Source of the DNA: an uncultured Porphyromonadaceae bacterium | GTDB taxonomy: Bacteria > Bacteroidota > Bacteroidia > Bacteroidales > Muribaculaceae | Direction of reading: 5' to 3' | DNA: 16,892 bases | Assembly: GCA_947166165.1 (NCBI GenBank) | Contig: CAMVDK010000035.1 | Location: forward strand, 1 to 16,892 | Shown: one piece after another, positions 1-7,612 of the stretch | Numbering within the stretch: position 1 is the first letter of the stretch | Layout of the letters: each line of letters starts with the position of its first letter | The notes under the pieces: model-generated | The model's input: the letters and a program-made list of their open reading frames with translations, nothing else | Told to the model about the DNA's origin: nothing | Databases searched by the model: none | Program-made: the position numbers and the translations under genes

Positions 1-1
1 G

Positions 2-556
2 TCAATATTTGGGTGGATGTGGGAGGCTACCACATGGTTCAAGGCGGGCTATTCGCTCACTTCGTTCATGGGCTTGGATTTGCTGGCTCGCTACATCCGT
101 CTGTACCCGCTCCGCTGCTGGCAGTGGAGCCGCTGGGCCGACCTGGCCATCTACCTCGCTGTGGCGCTGACGCTCACCGTCGTCATGTTCGTCATCAAGC
201 GTGGCGGTGGGCTGGGGGGCATCTTCTACTACTACAACTGTCCGCTGGTGATTGTGGGCGCGGTGCATTTTGTGCTGATGTTCAGCAAATTCTCGCTCCG
301 GAGCCGCCTGGTGAATTGGTTGGCTGTGAGTGCCTTTGCCATCTATCTGACGCACAGCGGCACATTCTTGTGGACCTACTACGACGATGCCATCCGGCGG
401 TGGTTTGTGGGCGAATCGCGCGCCACGTTCATCCTCTATGCAGCCATGATGATGGCCGCCGTGTTTGTGGGGTCGATACTGCTCGACAAGGTGAGGCTCT
501 TCATTTGGAAACCCATCGGGAACCCGCTGAAAACCAAATCAACAAAAACTTGGTGA
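2..556 (+). CDS. Membrane acyltransferase (acyltransferase family 3-like), C-terminal part
   Basis: The reading frame is open from the window edge, so the 5' end is missing and about 184 residues remain. The fragment is strongly hydrophobic, with at least four likely membrane segments: near residues 50-65 (LAVALTLTVVMFVI), 76-98, 107-121 and 143-162. The segment around residue 110 reads SAFAIYLTHSG, which resembles the 'S.giYLiH' signature near the C terminus of OafA-like acyltransferase-3 proteins that O-acetylate cell-surface glycans in the inner membrane. A basic tail (NPLKTKSTKTW) follows the last helix, as expected for a cytoplasmic end. The family call rests on this one signature and the membrane pattern; another polytopic membrane protein is possible. 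It is co-directional with the esterase 63 bp downstream. Confidence 0.6.
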   Translation, partial: SIFGWMWEATTWFKAGYSLTSFMGLDLLARYIRLYPLRCWQWSRWADLAIYLAVALTLTVVMFVIKRGGGLGGIFYYYNCPLVIVGAVHFVLMFSKFSLRSRLVNWLAVSAFAIYLTHSGTFLWTYYDDAIRRWFVGESRATFILYAAMMMAAVFVGSILLDKVRLFIWKPIGNPLKTKSTKTW

Positions 557-588
557 TAGGTTGTGTAAACTATTTGATGATAAGATCT

Positions 589-596
589 TAAGTTTG
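589..596 (+). promoter_or_regulatory. Possible -7 box for the esterase gene
   Basis: TAAGTTTG matches the Bacteroidota -7 consensus TAnnTTTG and sits 24 bp before the ATG at 620. No good TTTG -33 element lies at the usual spacing, so this is a weak call. The gene could also be read from the upstream acyltransferase transcript. Confidence 0.35.
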
Positions 597-619
597 GAAT
601 CATTTAATTGTCAGAGAAT

Positions 620-1558
620 ATGAATATCGCAAAGAAACTTTTGCTTGTGCTGGCCATCGTGGCGCTGCTGGCTGGCGGCGCGTGGATGTGGTGGGGTAGA
701 ACCTCGGAAAAAGTTGCCCAGGTGAGCAAAGGCCACCTGGACCGTTATCCGCAATTCGAATCGCAATTCATCGTTCCGCGCGACGTGGCCGTCTGGACAC
801 CCACTGGCTACAAAACGGGCGACCCGTGCAATGTGCTGTATATGCACGACGGACAGATGCTCTTCGATGCCTCCAGCACATGGAACCACCAGGAATGGCG
901 CGTCGACGAGGTGGTCGACAGCCTGATTGCAGCCGGAGCCATCGACCCGTGCATCGTGGTGGCCATCAACAACACCGATGAACGCCTTGAGGAGTATTTT
1001 CCGAACAAGGTGTGGATGTATTTGCCTGAGAGTGAGCGCGACAACGACGACCAGCAGAAGATGGACGGCGACGACTATCTGAGTTTCCTGGTCAAGGAAC
1101 TCAAGCCCTTTATCGACAAACGCTACCGTCCGCTCACCACGCGCGAGCACACCTTCATCATGGGTTCCAGCATGGGCGGTCTCATCTCGCTCTACGCCCT
1201 GTGCGAGTATCCGCAGGTGTTCGGAGGGGCCGCGTGCTTGTCGTCGCACCTGTCGATGCAGAAACTGCCGGTGGTGGGCGACGACCACGAGCCCTGGGCG
1301 GCTGCACTCCGCAGCTATGTGCACGAGCACCTGCCGCAGCCAGGCACTTGCCGCCTGTATATGGACCACGGCACTTCGGGCTACGATGGCGACTATGGCA
1401 TGTATCAAGAGCGTATCGACGAAATCATCAAGAGCAAAGGGTGGGGCGACGATTGCTATATGAGCCTGAGTTTCAACGGTCACGACCACAACGAAACATT
1501 CTGGGCCTCCCGTCTCCACACCCCCCTCGAGTTCCTGATGTCCAAAAAGAGCGAGTGA
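620..1558 (+). CDS. Membrane-anchored alpha/beta-hydrolase, putative esterase (esterase D / Fes-like family)
   Basis: A protein of 312 residues if started at the ATG at 620. A TTG four codons upstream is possible, but the ATG puts a Lys-Lys pair directly before the hydrophobic segment (residues 7-24), giving a normal signal anchor or uncleaved signal peptide; no lipobox cysteine is seen. The catalytic triad can be placed: nucleophile elbow GSSMGG with Ser184, Asp249 in LYMDHGT, and His290 in GHDHNETFW. The final 'HNE..W' pattern is characteristic of the putative-esterase family (PF00756) that includes enterochelin esterases and feruloyl/acetyl esterases. The enzyme probably acts in the periplasm or on the cell envelope on an ester substrate that cannot be named. 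It lies next to a membrane acyltransferase, so the two might add and remove acyl groups on the same glycan; that link is inference from position only. Confidence 0.85.
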   Translation: MNIAKKLLLVLAIVALLAGGAWMWWGRTSEKVAQVSKGHLDRYPQFESQFIVPRDVAVWTPTGYKTGDPCNVLYMHDGQMLFDASSTWNHQEWRVDEVVDSLIAAGAIDPCIVVAINNTDERLEEYFPNKVWMYLPESERDNDDQQKMDGDDYLSFLVKELKPFIDKRYRPLTTREHTFIMGSSMGGLISLYALCEYPQVFGGAACLSSHLSMQKLPVVGDDHEPWAAALRSYVHEHLPQPGTCRLYMDHGTSGYDGDYGMYQERIDEIIKSKGWGDDCYMSLSFNGHDHNETFWASRLHTPLEFLMSKKSE

Positions 1559-1875
1559 AGGCACCCCCTCCGAAAGCAGTATTGCCTTCATTTACTTATG
1601 AATTATTGTCCTTGATTGTCATCAGTTGTCCTTCATTGTTTGATTCTGCCGACAAAAGGCCGAAGTACAGACACGGTGTTTTGCAAGTGTCCCGCGAAAA
1701 GTCAAGTTATCGTTAAACAACGCGTCAACGGCCTCATATCAAATTTCGCATTGAGCGAGAAGAGGAGAAGTTGTCGAGGTGCTGATGTCGTCTACAAGAC
1801 ATTCGCAATTTAACATAATAGTGATTATGGGGCAAATGTGGGTGCTTTTCCGAGGTGCAGATTATGGCGGCTTGT
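1559..1875. other. Intergenic region between two convergent genes
   Basis: About 317 bp separate the esterase from the 3' end of smpB on the other strand. Reading both strands gives no convincing gene: the short ORFs here have no recognisable sequence. A near-repeat of TTGTCCTT occurs twice around 1604-1638. No strong intrinsic terminator was found for either gene, and no tmRNA sequence was seen although smpB is adjacent. Confidence 0.5.
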
Positions 1876-2328
1876 TCAGTGCTTGAACATGCGGTCGATG
1901 CTGCGCTTGTCTTCGCGCTCCTTGATGGCTTGGCGCTTGTCGTAGCTCTTCTTGCCTCGAGCCACGCCGATCACCATCTTGGCCAGGCCGCGCTCGTTGA
2001 TGAACACGCGCAGCGGAATCACCGAATAGCCCGGCTGTTCGGCCGCCTTGAGCACGCGGTTGATTTCCTTGCGCGTGAGCAGCAGTTTGCGGTCGCGGTG
2101 TGTGGTGTGGTTGTTGTAGGAGCCATAGGAATATTCGGCTATGTACATGTTCTTGACCCACAGCTCGCGGTTGATGCCCAGGCAGTAAGTGTCGGTGAGC
2201 CCGGCTTTGCCCTGGCGCAGCGACTTGATTTCGGTGCCTGTGAGCACGATTCCTGCCGTGAAGGTCTCGGTGATCTCGTAGTCGAATGTTGCGCGACGGT
2301 TTTTGATATTGATGCTGTTTGAGGCCAT
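1876..2328 (-). CDS. smpB: SsrA-binding protein SmpB
   Basis: A 150-residue protein of the normal SmpB length. SmpB is the small basic partner of tmRNA: it binds the tRNA-like end of SsrA RNA, delivers it to stalled ribosomes and so permits trans-translation and tagging of incomplete proteins in the cytoplasm. The family features are clear: N-terminal N.RATFDYEI, the conserved GTEIKSLRQGKA with downstream L.D.Y at about residues 32-50, the HTTHRDRKLLL block at about 74-84, and a basic tail ending in KREDKRSIDRMFKH that would enter the decoding site as a helix. The start is the ATG at 2326-2328. It lies 13 bp after the Yip1-like gene on the same strand and is probably cotranscribed with it. 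Confidence 0.97.
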   Translation of the reverse strand: MASNSINIKNRRATFDYEITETFTAGIVLTGTEIKSLRQGKAGLTDTYCLGINRELWVKNMYIAEYSYGSYNNHTTHRDRKLLLTRKEINRVLKAAEQPGYSVIPLRVFINERGLAKMVIGVARGKKSYDKRQAIKEREDKRSIDRMFKH

Positions 2329-2341
2329 AATGTTCTGTGTG

Positions 2342-2896
2342 TTAGTGTTTTAGCCAATAATCATTCATGACTTTCGACATCACCTGCGGCATGAAAAGCA
2401 TCAATCCCCCGGCCACGAGTGTGAACCGCAGCTTGCGCTCAGAATCCACGCCCAAAAACTCGGTGCCAACATACGCAATATAAGGCATATAGAACATCAG
2501 GAAGAAGATGGGCGCGAACTCGACTGGAAGCAGGTTGTTGGCGATTTCGAGCAGAATCAAGTAGATGAGGTTATATATAATGTAGTCGTCCAGACGGTCG
2601 GCCGCGCCACGGCTGGGCACAATGTCGGGAAACAGGCTTCCCACCAGGTAGGCCGTGAGATGGAAGGTGACGAAATAGCTGAAAAAGTTGATGATTGCCT
2701 TGCGCAGCGACTCCTCGAGCGTGAGCGACGGGTCGTAGAGCATGGGCACAAACGAGGTGACGGCCAGCACGGCCAGCAGCGGCAGAAAGGTGGACGACAG
2801 CAACCGGCCCGTGGGTATGCTCGAGCGGTTGACATCGTCCCAACCCATTCTGGGAGAGACAATTACAAAAATTATATTCTTCAGAATCTCCATCAT
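2342..2896 (-). CDS. Yip1-family-like integral membrane protein
   Basis: A 184-residue membrane protein. The N-terminal 30 residues (KNIIFVIVSPRMGWDDVN...) look like the short cytoplasmic lead of Bacteroidota Yip1-domain proteins, in which a P..GW motif precedes the first helix. Likely membrane segments lie at about residues 34-54, 68-90, 103-121, 127-147 and 157-176. Function in bacteria is not established. The second Met codon (2891-2893) is an equally good start. A perfect Bacteroidota -7 box lies just upstream on this strand (2912-2920). The 13-bp gap to smpB indicates a two-gene unit; the same permease/Yip1-like/smpB neighbourhood may be conserved, but this was not checked. The family call rests on general topology and the N-terminal motif. 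Confidence 0.6.
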   Translation of the reverse strand: MMEILKNIIFVIVSPRMGWDDVNRSSIPTGRLLSSTFLPLLAVLAVTSFVPMLYDPSLTLEESLRKAIINFFSYFVTFHLTAYLVGSLFPDIVPSRGAADRLDDYIIYNLIYLILLEIANNLLPVEFAPIFFLMFYMPYIAYVGTEFLGVDSERKLRFTLVAGGLMLFMPQVMSKVMNDYWLKH

Positions 2897-2911
2897 GCTT
2901 TTTTTGCGGAT

Positions 2912-2920
2912 GCAAAATTA
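2912..2920 (-). promoter_or_regulatory. -7 promoter box for the Yip1-like–smpB unit
   Basis: Read on the minus strand this is TAATTTTGC, a perfect TAnnTTTG element with the favoured following C. It would start transcription about 10 bases before the ATG at 2894-2896. A TTTG (2934-2937 complement) lies 13 bp upstream, closer than the usual 19-21 bp, so the -33 element is uncertain. Confidence 0.55.
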
Positions 2921-2929
2921 CGAAATAAA

Positions 2930-2963
2930 TTGACAAAGTTCGTACTTTTTTGTGTACTTTTGC
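2930..2963 (+). promoter_or_regulatory. Promoter for the FtsX/LolE-type permease
   Basis: A TTG at 2930-2932 and TACTTTTGC at 2955-2963 form a -33/-7 pair of the Bacteroidota type with 22 bp between. Transcription would begin near 2970, leaving almost no leader before the ATG at 2974. It interleaves with the divergent promoter at 2912-2920. Confidence 0.5.
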
Positions 2964-2973
2964 TGAGTTTTTC

Positions 2974-4218
2974 ATGAGGTACGAATTATTCATAGCCCAA
3001 CGCATGAAGCTTGGCGAGTCGTCGAAGCGCGGTTCGCTGAGTTTGAACATCGCTCTGGCGGGCATTGTGCTCGCCGTGGTGGTGATGATTGTTTCCATCA
3101 CGGTGATGACCGGTTTCCGCGACGAAATCAGCAGCAAAATCTACAGCCTCGACCCGCACATCAAAATCTCGAACGCCGTGCTGGGCATCGACGACAACTA
3201 CTCCACCATCAACGCCCAGGAGGCCACCACGAGCATCGCCGCCGACTCGGCCATGACCGCCCGCGTGGCCAGCATGAGCCTCATTGCCGACAAACCGGCC
3301 ATTCTGAAGACCGACACCGACTTCAAGGGCATACAGTTGCGGGGCGTGGACAGCGGCTATGACTGGAGTTATATCGGCAGTCATCTCGTGGAGGGCCGCA
3401 CGCCCGCCGACACAGCCATCAACGAAATTGCCATGTCGAAACTCGTGGCCGACCAGCTGCGGCTCCATGCCGGCGACAAGGTGCTCACCTACTTCATCGA
3501 CGAGAAGGTGAAGGTGCGCAAGGTGACCATTGCCGGCGTGTTCGACACCAACTTCGAGAACTTCGACGGCTCGCTCATGCTGGGCAACATCGCCCTGGTG
3601 CAGCAGGTGAACGGCTGGAACGGCGACACGGGCAACTTTGTGGGCCTGAACCTGCGCGACGTGGACCACCTGCGCGACGACGCCTACCACCTCTACTCCA
3701 CCCTGGCCCGCGGCACCTGCGAGCGGCGCACCAACACGCTGTTTTACGTCACCCACACGCGCAACAACAACATGGCCTTCTTCGCCTGGCTGGGCATGCT
3801 CGACATGAACGTGGTCATCATTCTGGTGCTTATGATGGTGGTGGCGGGCTTCACGCTCATCTCGGCCTTGCTGATGATTGTGCTCGAGCGCATCCGCATG
3901 ATTGGCCTGCTCAAAGCGCTTGGTGCCACCAATGCGTCGGTGCGGCGCATCTTTGTCCTGCTCACGCAGAAACTCATCCTCAAGGCGCTTGCGCTGGGCT
4001 ACATCATTGGCATCGGGCTGGCCCTGGCGCAGAAATGGCTCCACATCGTCAGGCTCGACCCCGAAGCCTACTATATGTCCTACGTGCCCATCAGCATCGA
4101 CTGGGCTGCCCTCGTGCTGCTGGCAGTGGGGATATTGGTCGTTTCCTACCTCACGCTCATCGGGCCGTCGCTCATCATCTCCACCATCAAGCCCACCAGC
4201 ACCATGCGTTTCGAGTGA
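2974..4218 (+). CDS. FtsX-like ABC transporter permease (LolC/LolE type)
   Basis: A 414-residue inner-membrane permease with the MacB/LolC layout: one N-terminal helix (about residues 26-48), a large periplasmic domain (about 49-270), then three C-terminal helices (about 277-305, 330-350, 370-395). The loop after the second helix reads ERIRMIGLLKALGAT, the conserved FtsX-domain motif that contacts the ATPase. The N terminus FIAQRMKLGESSKRGSLSLNIALAGI is typical of lipoprotein-releasing LolC/LolE proteins, so export of lipoproteins toward the outer membrane is the best guess. No ATPase gene (LolD) is adjacent, so it must pair with a subunit encoded elsewhere. A TTG eight codons upstream extends the frame, but that start would lie in the -7 promoter box, so the ATG at 2974 is chosen. 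Confidence 0.88.
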   Translation: MRYELFIAQRMKLGESSKRGSLSLNIALAGIVLAVVVMIVSITVMTGFRDEISSKIYSLDPHIKISNAVLGIDDNYSTINAQEATTSIAADSAMTARVASMSLIADKPAILKTDTDFKGIQLRGVDSGYDWSYIGSHLVEGRTPADTAINEIAMSKLVADQLRLHAGDKVLTYFIDEKVKVRKVTIAGVFDTNFENFDGSLMLGNIALVQQVNGWNGDTGNFVGLNLRDVDHLRDDAYHLYSTLARGTCERRTNTLFYVTHTRNNNMAFFAWLGMLDMNVVIILVLMMVVAGFTLISALLMIVLERIRMIGLLKALGATNASVRRIFVLLTQKLILKALALGYIIGIGLALAQKWLHIVRLDPEAYYMSYVPISIDWAALVLLAVGILVVSYLTLIGPSLIISTIKPTSTMRFE

Positions 4219-4279
4219 CAATGGCGGCGCTGAATGCAAAAAAACTTCCACACATGTTTTCGTGAGTGGATTTTTTTTG

Positions 4280-4288
4280 TAATTTTGC
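4280..4288 (+). promoter_or_regulatory. -7 promoter box for the aminopeptidase–mutase pair
   Basis: TAATTTTGC is a perfect Bacteroidota -7 element, 62 bp before the ATG at 4351. A T-rich run ending TTTTCG around 4257-4262 sits at -33 spacing but is a weak match. The leader from here to the start is A-rich, as is common before Bacteroidota genes. Confidence 0.55.
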
Positions 4289-4350
4289 AAATTGACTGCG
4301 GTCAAACGAATCATTCATTAACCAAACATAACTTTAAAACCCATAACGAT

Positions 4351-5596
4351 ATGCCCCACCCCTATGTGGAATCGCTGTTGCGATTCATGGATGCCAGCCC
4401 TTGCAACTTTCTGGCTGTCAACACAATGAAAACCATGCTCAAGGCTGCCGGCTTTGTGGAACGCCACCTCGATGCGCCCATCACGTGGCAGGCTGGCGAG
4501 CGCTTCTTCGTCACCAAGAACGACTCGGCGCTGTTTGCCGTGAAAGTAGGCACAATGCCTCCTGCCGAAGCGGGATTCAAAATTGTGGCCGCCCACAGCG
4601 ACTCGCCCTGCTTCCGCATCAAGCCCCGCGCCGAAATGCTCACCGAAGGCGGCATCGTCAAGCTCAACACCGAGGTGTATGGCGGCCCGATTCTCTACAC
4701 CTGGTTCGACCGCCCGCTGTCGATAGCCGGGCGCGTGATTCTGCGTGGCGCCGACGCCCTGCACCCCGAAACGCGGCTGCTCAAGGTGGACCGCCCGCTG
4801 ATGAGCATTTCGCATCTGGCCATCCACTTCAACCGCGCCGTGAACGAAAGCAACCCCCTCTCGAAGCAGAAGGACATGCTGCCCATCATCGCCCAGGTGA
4901 ACGACCGCCTCGAAGCCGATGGCATGCTGCTGCGCCTGGTGGCCAGCGAGTTGAACGTCGACCAAGCCGACATCCTCGACTTCGACCTCATGCTCTACGA
5001 CACGGAGCGCGCCTGCCTCTTCGGGCTCGACAACGAGTTCATCTCCTGCGGCCGTCTCGACGACCTGAACATGTGTGGCCGCCATCTTCGACAACGAGGA
5101 GACCGGCAGCGGCACCAAGCAGGGCGCCGGTTCGCCCGTGCTGGCCAACCTGCTGTTGCGTCTCACCGTGGCCGGCGGCGGACGATTCGACGACTTCGCG
5201 CGAGCCATTGCCCGCTCGTTCATGGTCTCGGCCGACAATGCCCATGCCTTCCATCCCAACTACGCCGAAAAGTACGACCCCACCAACCATCCCGTGCTCG
5301 GCGGCGGGCCGTGCATCAAAATCAACGCCAACTGCAAGTATATGACCGACGCCCACTCGGCCGCCATCTTCCGCTCGCTGTGCGATCAGGCCCAGGTGCC
5401 CGTGCAGTACTTTGTCAACCACAGCGATGTGGCTGGCGGTTCCACGCTGGGCAACATCCTCACAGGGCAAATCGACATCGAGGGCGTGGACGTGGGCAAC
5501 CCGCTGCTGGCCATGCACTCGGCCCGCGAGACCGCCTCGTCTGCCGACCATGTGGCCATGATCGAGGTGATGAAGCAATTCTTCAAGAAACAATAG
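4351..5596 (+). pseudogene. apeB: M18-family aspartyl-type aminopeptidase, interrupted by a small deletion and frameshift
   Basis: This is a dinuclear-zinc M18 aminopeptidase, which removes N-terminal (often acidic) residues from peptides in the cytoplasm. The frame runs 4351 to about 5076, then the recognisable protein continues in the next frame from about 5075 to the stop at 5594-5596. Family landmarks are present on both sides: His82 in AAHSDSPCFRIK, Asp237 in GRLDDLNM, then FDNEETGSGTKQGA, SADNAHAFHPNY, VNHSDVAGGSTLGN and the final MHSARET. By comparison with the family, about 20-25 residues between LDDLNM and AAIFDNEE are absent, and the missing length is not a multiple of three (it must be 3n+2). 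All metal ligands lie outside the gap, so the gene was intact very recently or the loss is an assembly error. Without correction the first frame stays open by chance and runs into the next gene, which would mimic a fusion protein. Confidence 0.85.
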
Positions 5597-5622
5597 TCAA
5601 AAAATTAAAAATCAATACACTT

Positions 5623-7377
5623 ATGCAAGACCAACAACTCATTCAGCAAGTCACAGCCAAGGCGCAGAGCTGGCTGCGTGCCGGCTACGACGAGGCTACG
5701 CAGGCCGCCGTGCGGGCCATGCTCGAGGCCGACGACAAGACCGAACTCATCGAGGCCTTCTACAAAGACCTGGAATTCGGCACCGGCGGACTGCGCGGCA
5801 TCATGGGTGCCGGCAGCAACCGCATGAACATCTACACCGTGGGCGCAGCCACCCAAGGCTTGGCCAACTACATGAAGCAGGCCTTCGGCCACCTCGACCA
5901 AATCAAGGTGGTGGTGGGCCACGACGTGCGCAACAACAGCCGCCTCTTTGCCGAGACGGTGGCCAACATCTTCTCGGCCAACGGCTTCAAGGTCTATCTG
6001 TTCGAAGGTCCGCGCCCCACGCCCGAGGTGTCGTACGCTATCCGTCTGCTTGGATGCCAGAGCGGCGTGAACATCACCGCCTCGCACAACCCCAAGGAGT
6101 ATAACGGCTACAAGGCCTACTGGGACGACGGCGCGCAGGTGGTATCGCCCCACGACGTGAACATCATCGACCACGTGAACCGCATCGGCGACGTGAGCGA
6201 AATCAAGTTTGAGGGCAACCCCAACCTCATCGAAATCATCGGCGAGGACATCGACAGCCAGTATATCGAGCAGATACACACGCTCTCGCTCAGCCCCGAA
6301 GTCGACAAGCGCCACCACGACCTCAAGATTGTGTACACGCCCATCCACGGCGTGGGTCGCGACATCGTGCCACGCTCCATCAACCGCTGGGGCTTCGACA
6401 ACATCATCCACGTGCCCGAGCAGGACGTGATGAGCGGCGACTTCCCCACCGTCGACTCGCCCAACCCCGAGAACCGCAGCGCCATGGAGATGGCCATCGC
6501 CAAGGCCGAAGAGGTGCAGGCCGACATCGCCCTGGCCAGCGACCCCGACGCCGACCGCATCAGCGTGGTGTTCAAGAACAACAAAGGTGAATATGACCTG
6601 GTGAACGGCAACCAGATCCAGCTCATCTTCCACTACTACCTCATCACCCGCAACGCCGAGCTGGGCCGCCTCGACCGCGACAACGACTACATCGTCAAGA
6701 CCATCGTCACCAGCGAGACCATAGCCCGCATCGCCAAGGCTCAGGGCATCAAGATGTATGACTGCTACACCGGCTTCAAGTGGATTGCTTCGGTGATGCG
6801 CGAGCTCGAGGGCACCAGCGCCCGCTATCTGGGCGGTGGCGAGGAGAGCTACGGCTTCCTGCCCGAGGACTTCGTGCGCGACAAGGACTCCGTGTCGTCG
6901 ATTCCGCTCATGTGCGAAATCGCCGCCTGGGCCAAGGACCGCGGACAGACGATGAACGACATGCTCATCGAGCTTTACATGACCTACGGCTACTCGAAAG
7001 AGCGCGGCATCTCGGTGGTGCGCCCCGGCAAGAGCGGCGCCGACGAAATCGTGGCCATGATGAAGTGCTTCCGCGAGAACCCGCCCAAGGAGATTGCCGG
7101 TAGCCCGGTGGTGCTCGTCAAGGACTTCCTCACGCTCGAGCAGAACGACCTCGCCGCCGGACAGGTGACCAAGATCGACATGCCCGCCACCAGCAATGTG
7201 CTGCAGTACTACACGGCCGACGGCTCGAAGGTCTCCATCCGCCCCAGCGGCACAGAGCCGAAGATCAAGTTCTACATCGAGGTGCACGACAAGCTCGACG
7301 CCCCCGAGAACTACGACGCCAAGAACCTCTGGGCCGACGCCAAAATCGACCGCATCGTGGCCGACCTGGGTATCTGA
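5623..7377 (+). CDS. Phospho-sugar mutase (phosphoglucomutase/phosphomannomutase, alpha-D-phosphohexomutase family)
   Basis: A complete 584-residue cytoplasmic enzyme that interconverts hexose 1- and 6-phosphates (glucose and/or mannose), linking glycolysis to nucleotide-sugar and polysaccharide synthesis. All four domain signatures are present: FGTGGLRGIMGAGSNRMN near residue 49, the catalytic serine loop TASHNPKEYNGYK with Ser154, the Mg-binding DPDADR at 307-312, the sugar-specificity loop GGGEESYGF at 404-412, and the phosphate-binding RPSGTEPKIKFY at 540-551. Length and loop sequence fit the long PgcA/PGM2-like branch rather than the ~450-residue phosphoglucosamine mutases; exact substrate preference cannot be read from the sequence. 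The ATG at 5623 lies 26 bp after the aminopeptidase stop in an A-rich spacer, and no promoter box is seen, so it is probably cotranscribed with that gene. Confidence 0.95.
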   Translation: MQDQQLIQQVTAKAQSWLRAGYDEATQAAVRAMLEADDKTELIEAFYKDLEFGTGGLRGIMGAGSNRMNIYTVGAATQGLANYMKQAFGHLDQIKVVVGHDVRNNSRLFAETVANIFSANGFKVYLFEGPRPTPEVSYAIRLLGCQSGVNITASHNPKEYNGYKAYWDDGAQVVSPHDVNIIDHVNRIGDVSEIKFEGNPNLIEIIGEDIDSQYIEQIHTLSLSPEVDKRHHDLKIVYTPIHGVGRDIVPRSINRWGFDNIIHVPEQDVMSGDFPTVDSPNPENRSAMEMAIAKAEEVQADIALASDPDADRISVVFKNNKGEYDLVNGNQIQLIFHYYLITRNAELGRLDRDNDYIVKTIVTSETIARIAKAQGIKMYDCYTGFKWIASVMRELEGTSARYLGGGEESYGFLPEDFVRDKDSVSSIPLMCEIAAWAKDRGQTMNDMLIELYMTYGYSKERGISVVRPGKSGADEIVAMMKCFRENPPKEIAGSPVVLVKDFLTLEQNDLAAGQVTKIDMPATSNVLQYYTADGSKVSIRPSGTEPKIKFYIEVHDKLDAPENYDAKNLWADAKIDRIVADLGI

Positions 7378-7466
7378 GAGGATTGTGGTTCTTTTTAGAC
7401 TATAAGAACATAAGTTTAATAAGACTGTTGTAGTGCCTCGCGTTGGCGTGGCAAAACACGGCGACG

Positions 7467-7504
7467 GTAGGGCCATGACCTGTCATGGCCAGATGACCGA
7501 GTCA
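7467..7504 (+). repeat. Dispersed GTAG-led palindromic hairpin, copy 1
   Basis: GTAG is followed by a perfect 9-bp stem GGCCATGAC / GTCATGGCC (7471-7479 and 7482-7490) with only CT between, then after a short variable stretch CCGAGTCA. The same layout recurs at 16086-16122. Two stem positions differ between copies and both are compensated on the opposite arm, so the hairpin itself is conserved. It resembles the REP-like 'GTAGGGGCG...CGCCC' intergenic elements of many gut bacteria. Confidence 0.75.
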
Positions 7505-7539
7505 GTTGGGCCATAGCTGGATTGCGTCAGGCAAATTAA

Positions 7540-7612
7540 AACAACAAATTAAACAAATGAAACAAATGCTTGGCACGGTTGGAAATTTGTTCAATTTGTT
7601 TAATTTGTTGTT
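7540..7612. repeat. Large inverted repeat built of 9-nt units, copy 1
   Basis: The left arm contains three tandem 9-nt units (AACAAATTA, AACAAATGA, AACAAATGC from 7543 to 7569). The right arm contains three complementary units (AATTTGTTC, AATTTGTTT, AATTTGTTG from 7584 to 7610). As a hairpin, 7540-7567 pairs with 7585-7612 over 28 positions with two mismatches and a 17-nt loop. A related element lies at 16242-16312. Confidence 0.8.

Noticed and set aside
611..1591. A 326-codon antisense ORF over the esterase
   Set aside because: Low-information composition; the esterase has a complete triad on the plus strand.
1559..1875. tmRNA gene next to smpB
   Set aside because: No tRNA-Ala-like ends or tag-peptide frame could be found in this stretch.
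2986..4314. A 442-codon antisense ORF over the ABC permease
   Set aside because: His/Val/Gly-rich shadow with no motif; the plus-strand permease has a clear topology and the FtsX motif.
4234..7377. A single 1,047-codon open frame joining aminopeptidase and phospho-sugar mutase
   Set aside because: Between about 5077 and 5622 this frame gives Arg/His/Gly-rich nonsense, while the true aminopeptidase sequence continues in the adjacent frame to a stop at 5596 and the mutase has its own ATG at 5623. The frame is open only because stops are rare in GC-rich DNA.
5605..7476. A 623-codon antisense ORF over the phospho-sugar mutase
   Set aside because: Same composition artefact; the mutase on the plus strand has all family motifs.
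7540..7612. CRISPR or IS-end interpretation of the 9-nt repeats
   Set aside because: Units are contiguous without spacers, there is no transposase, and no target-site duplication was seen.
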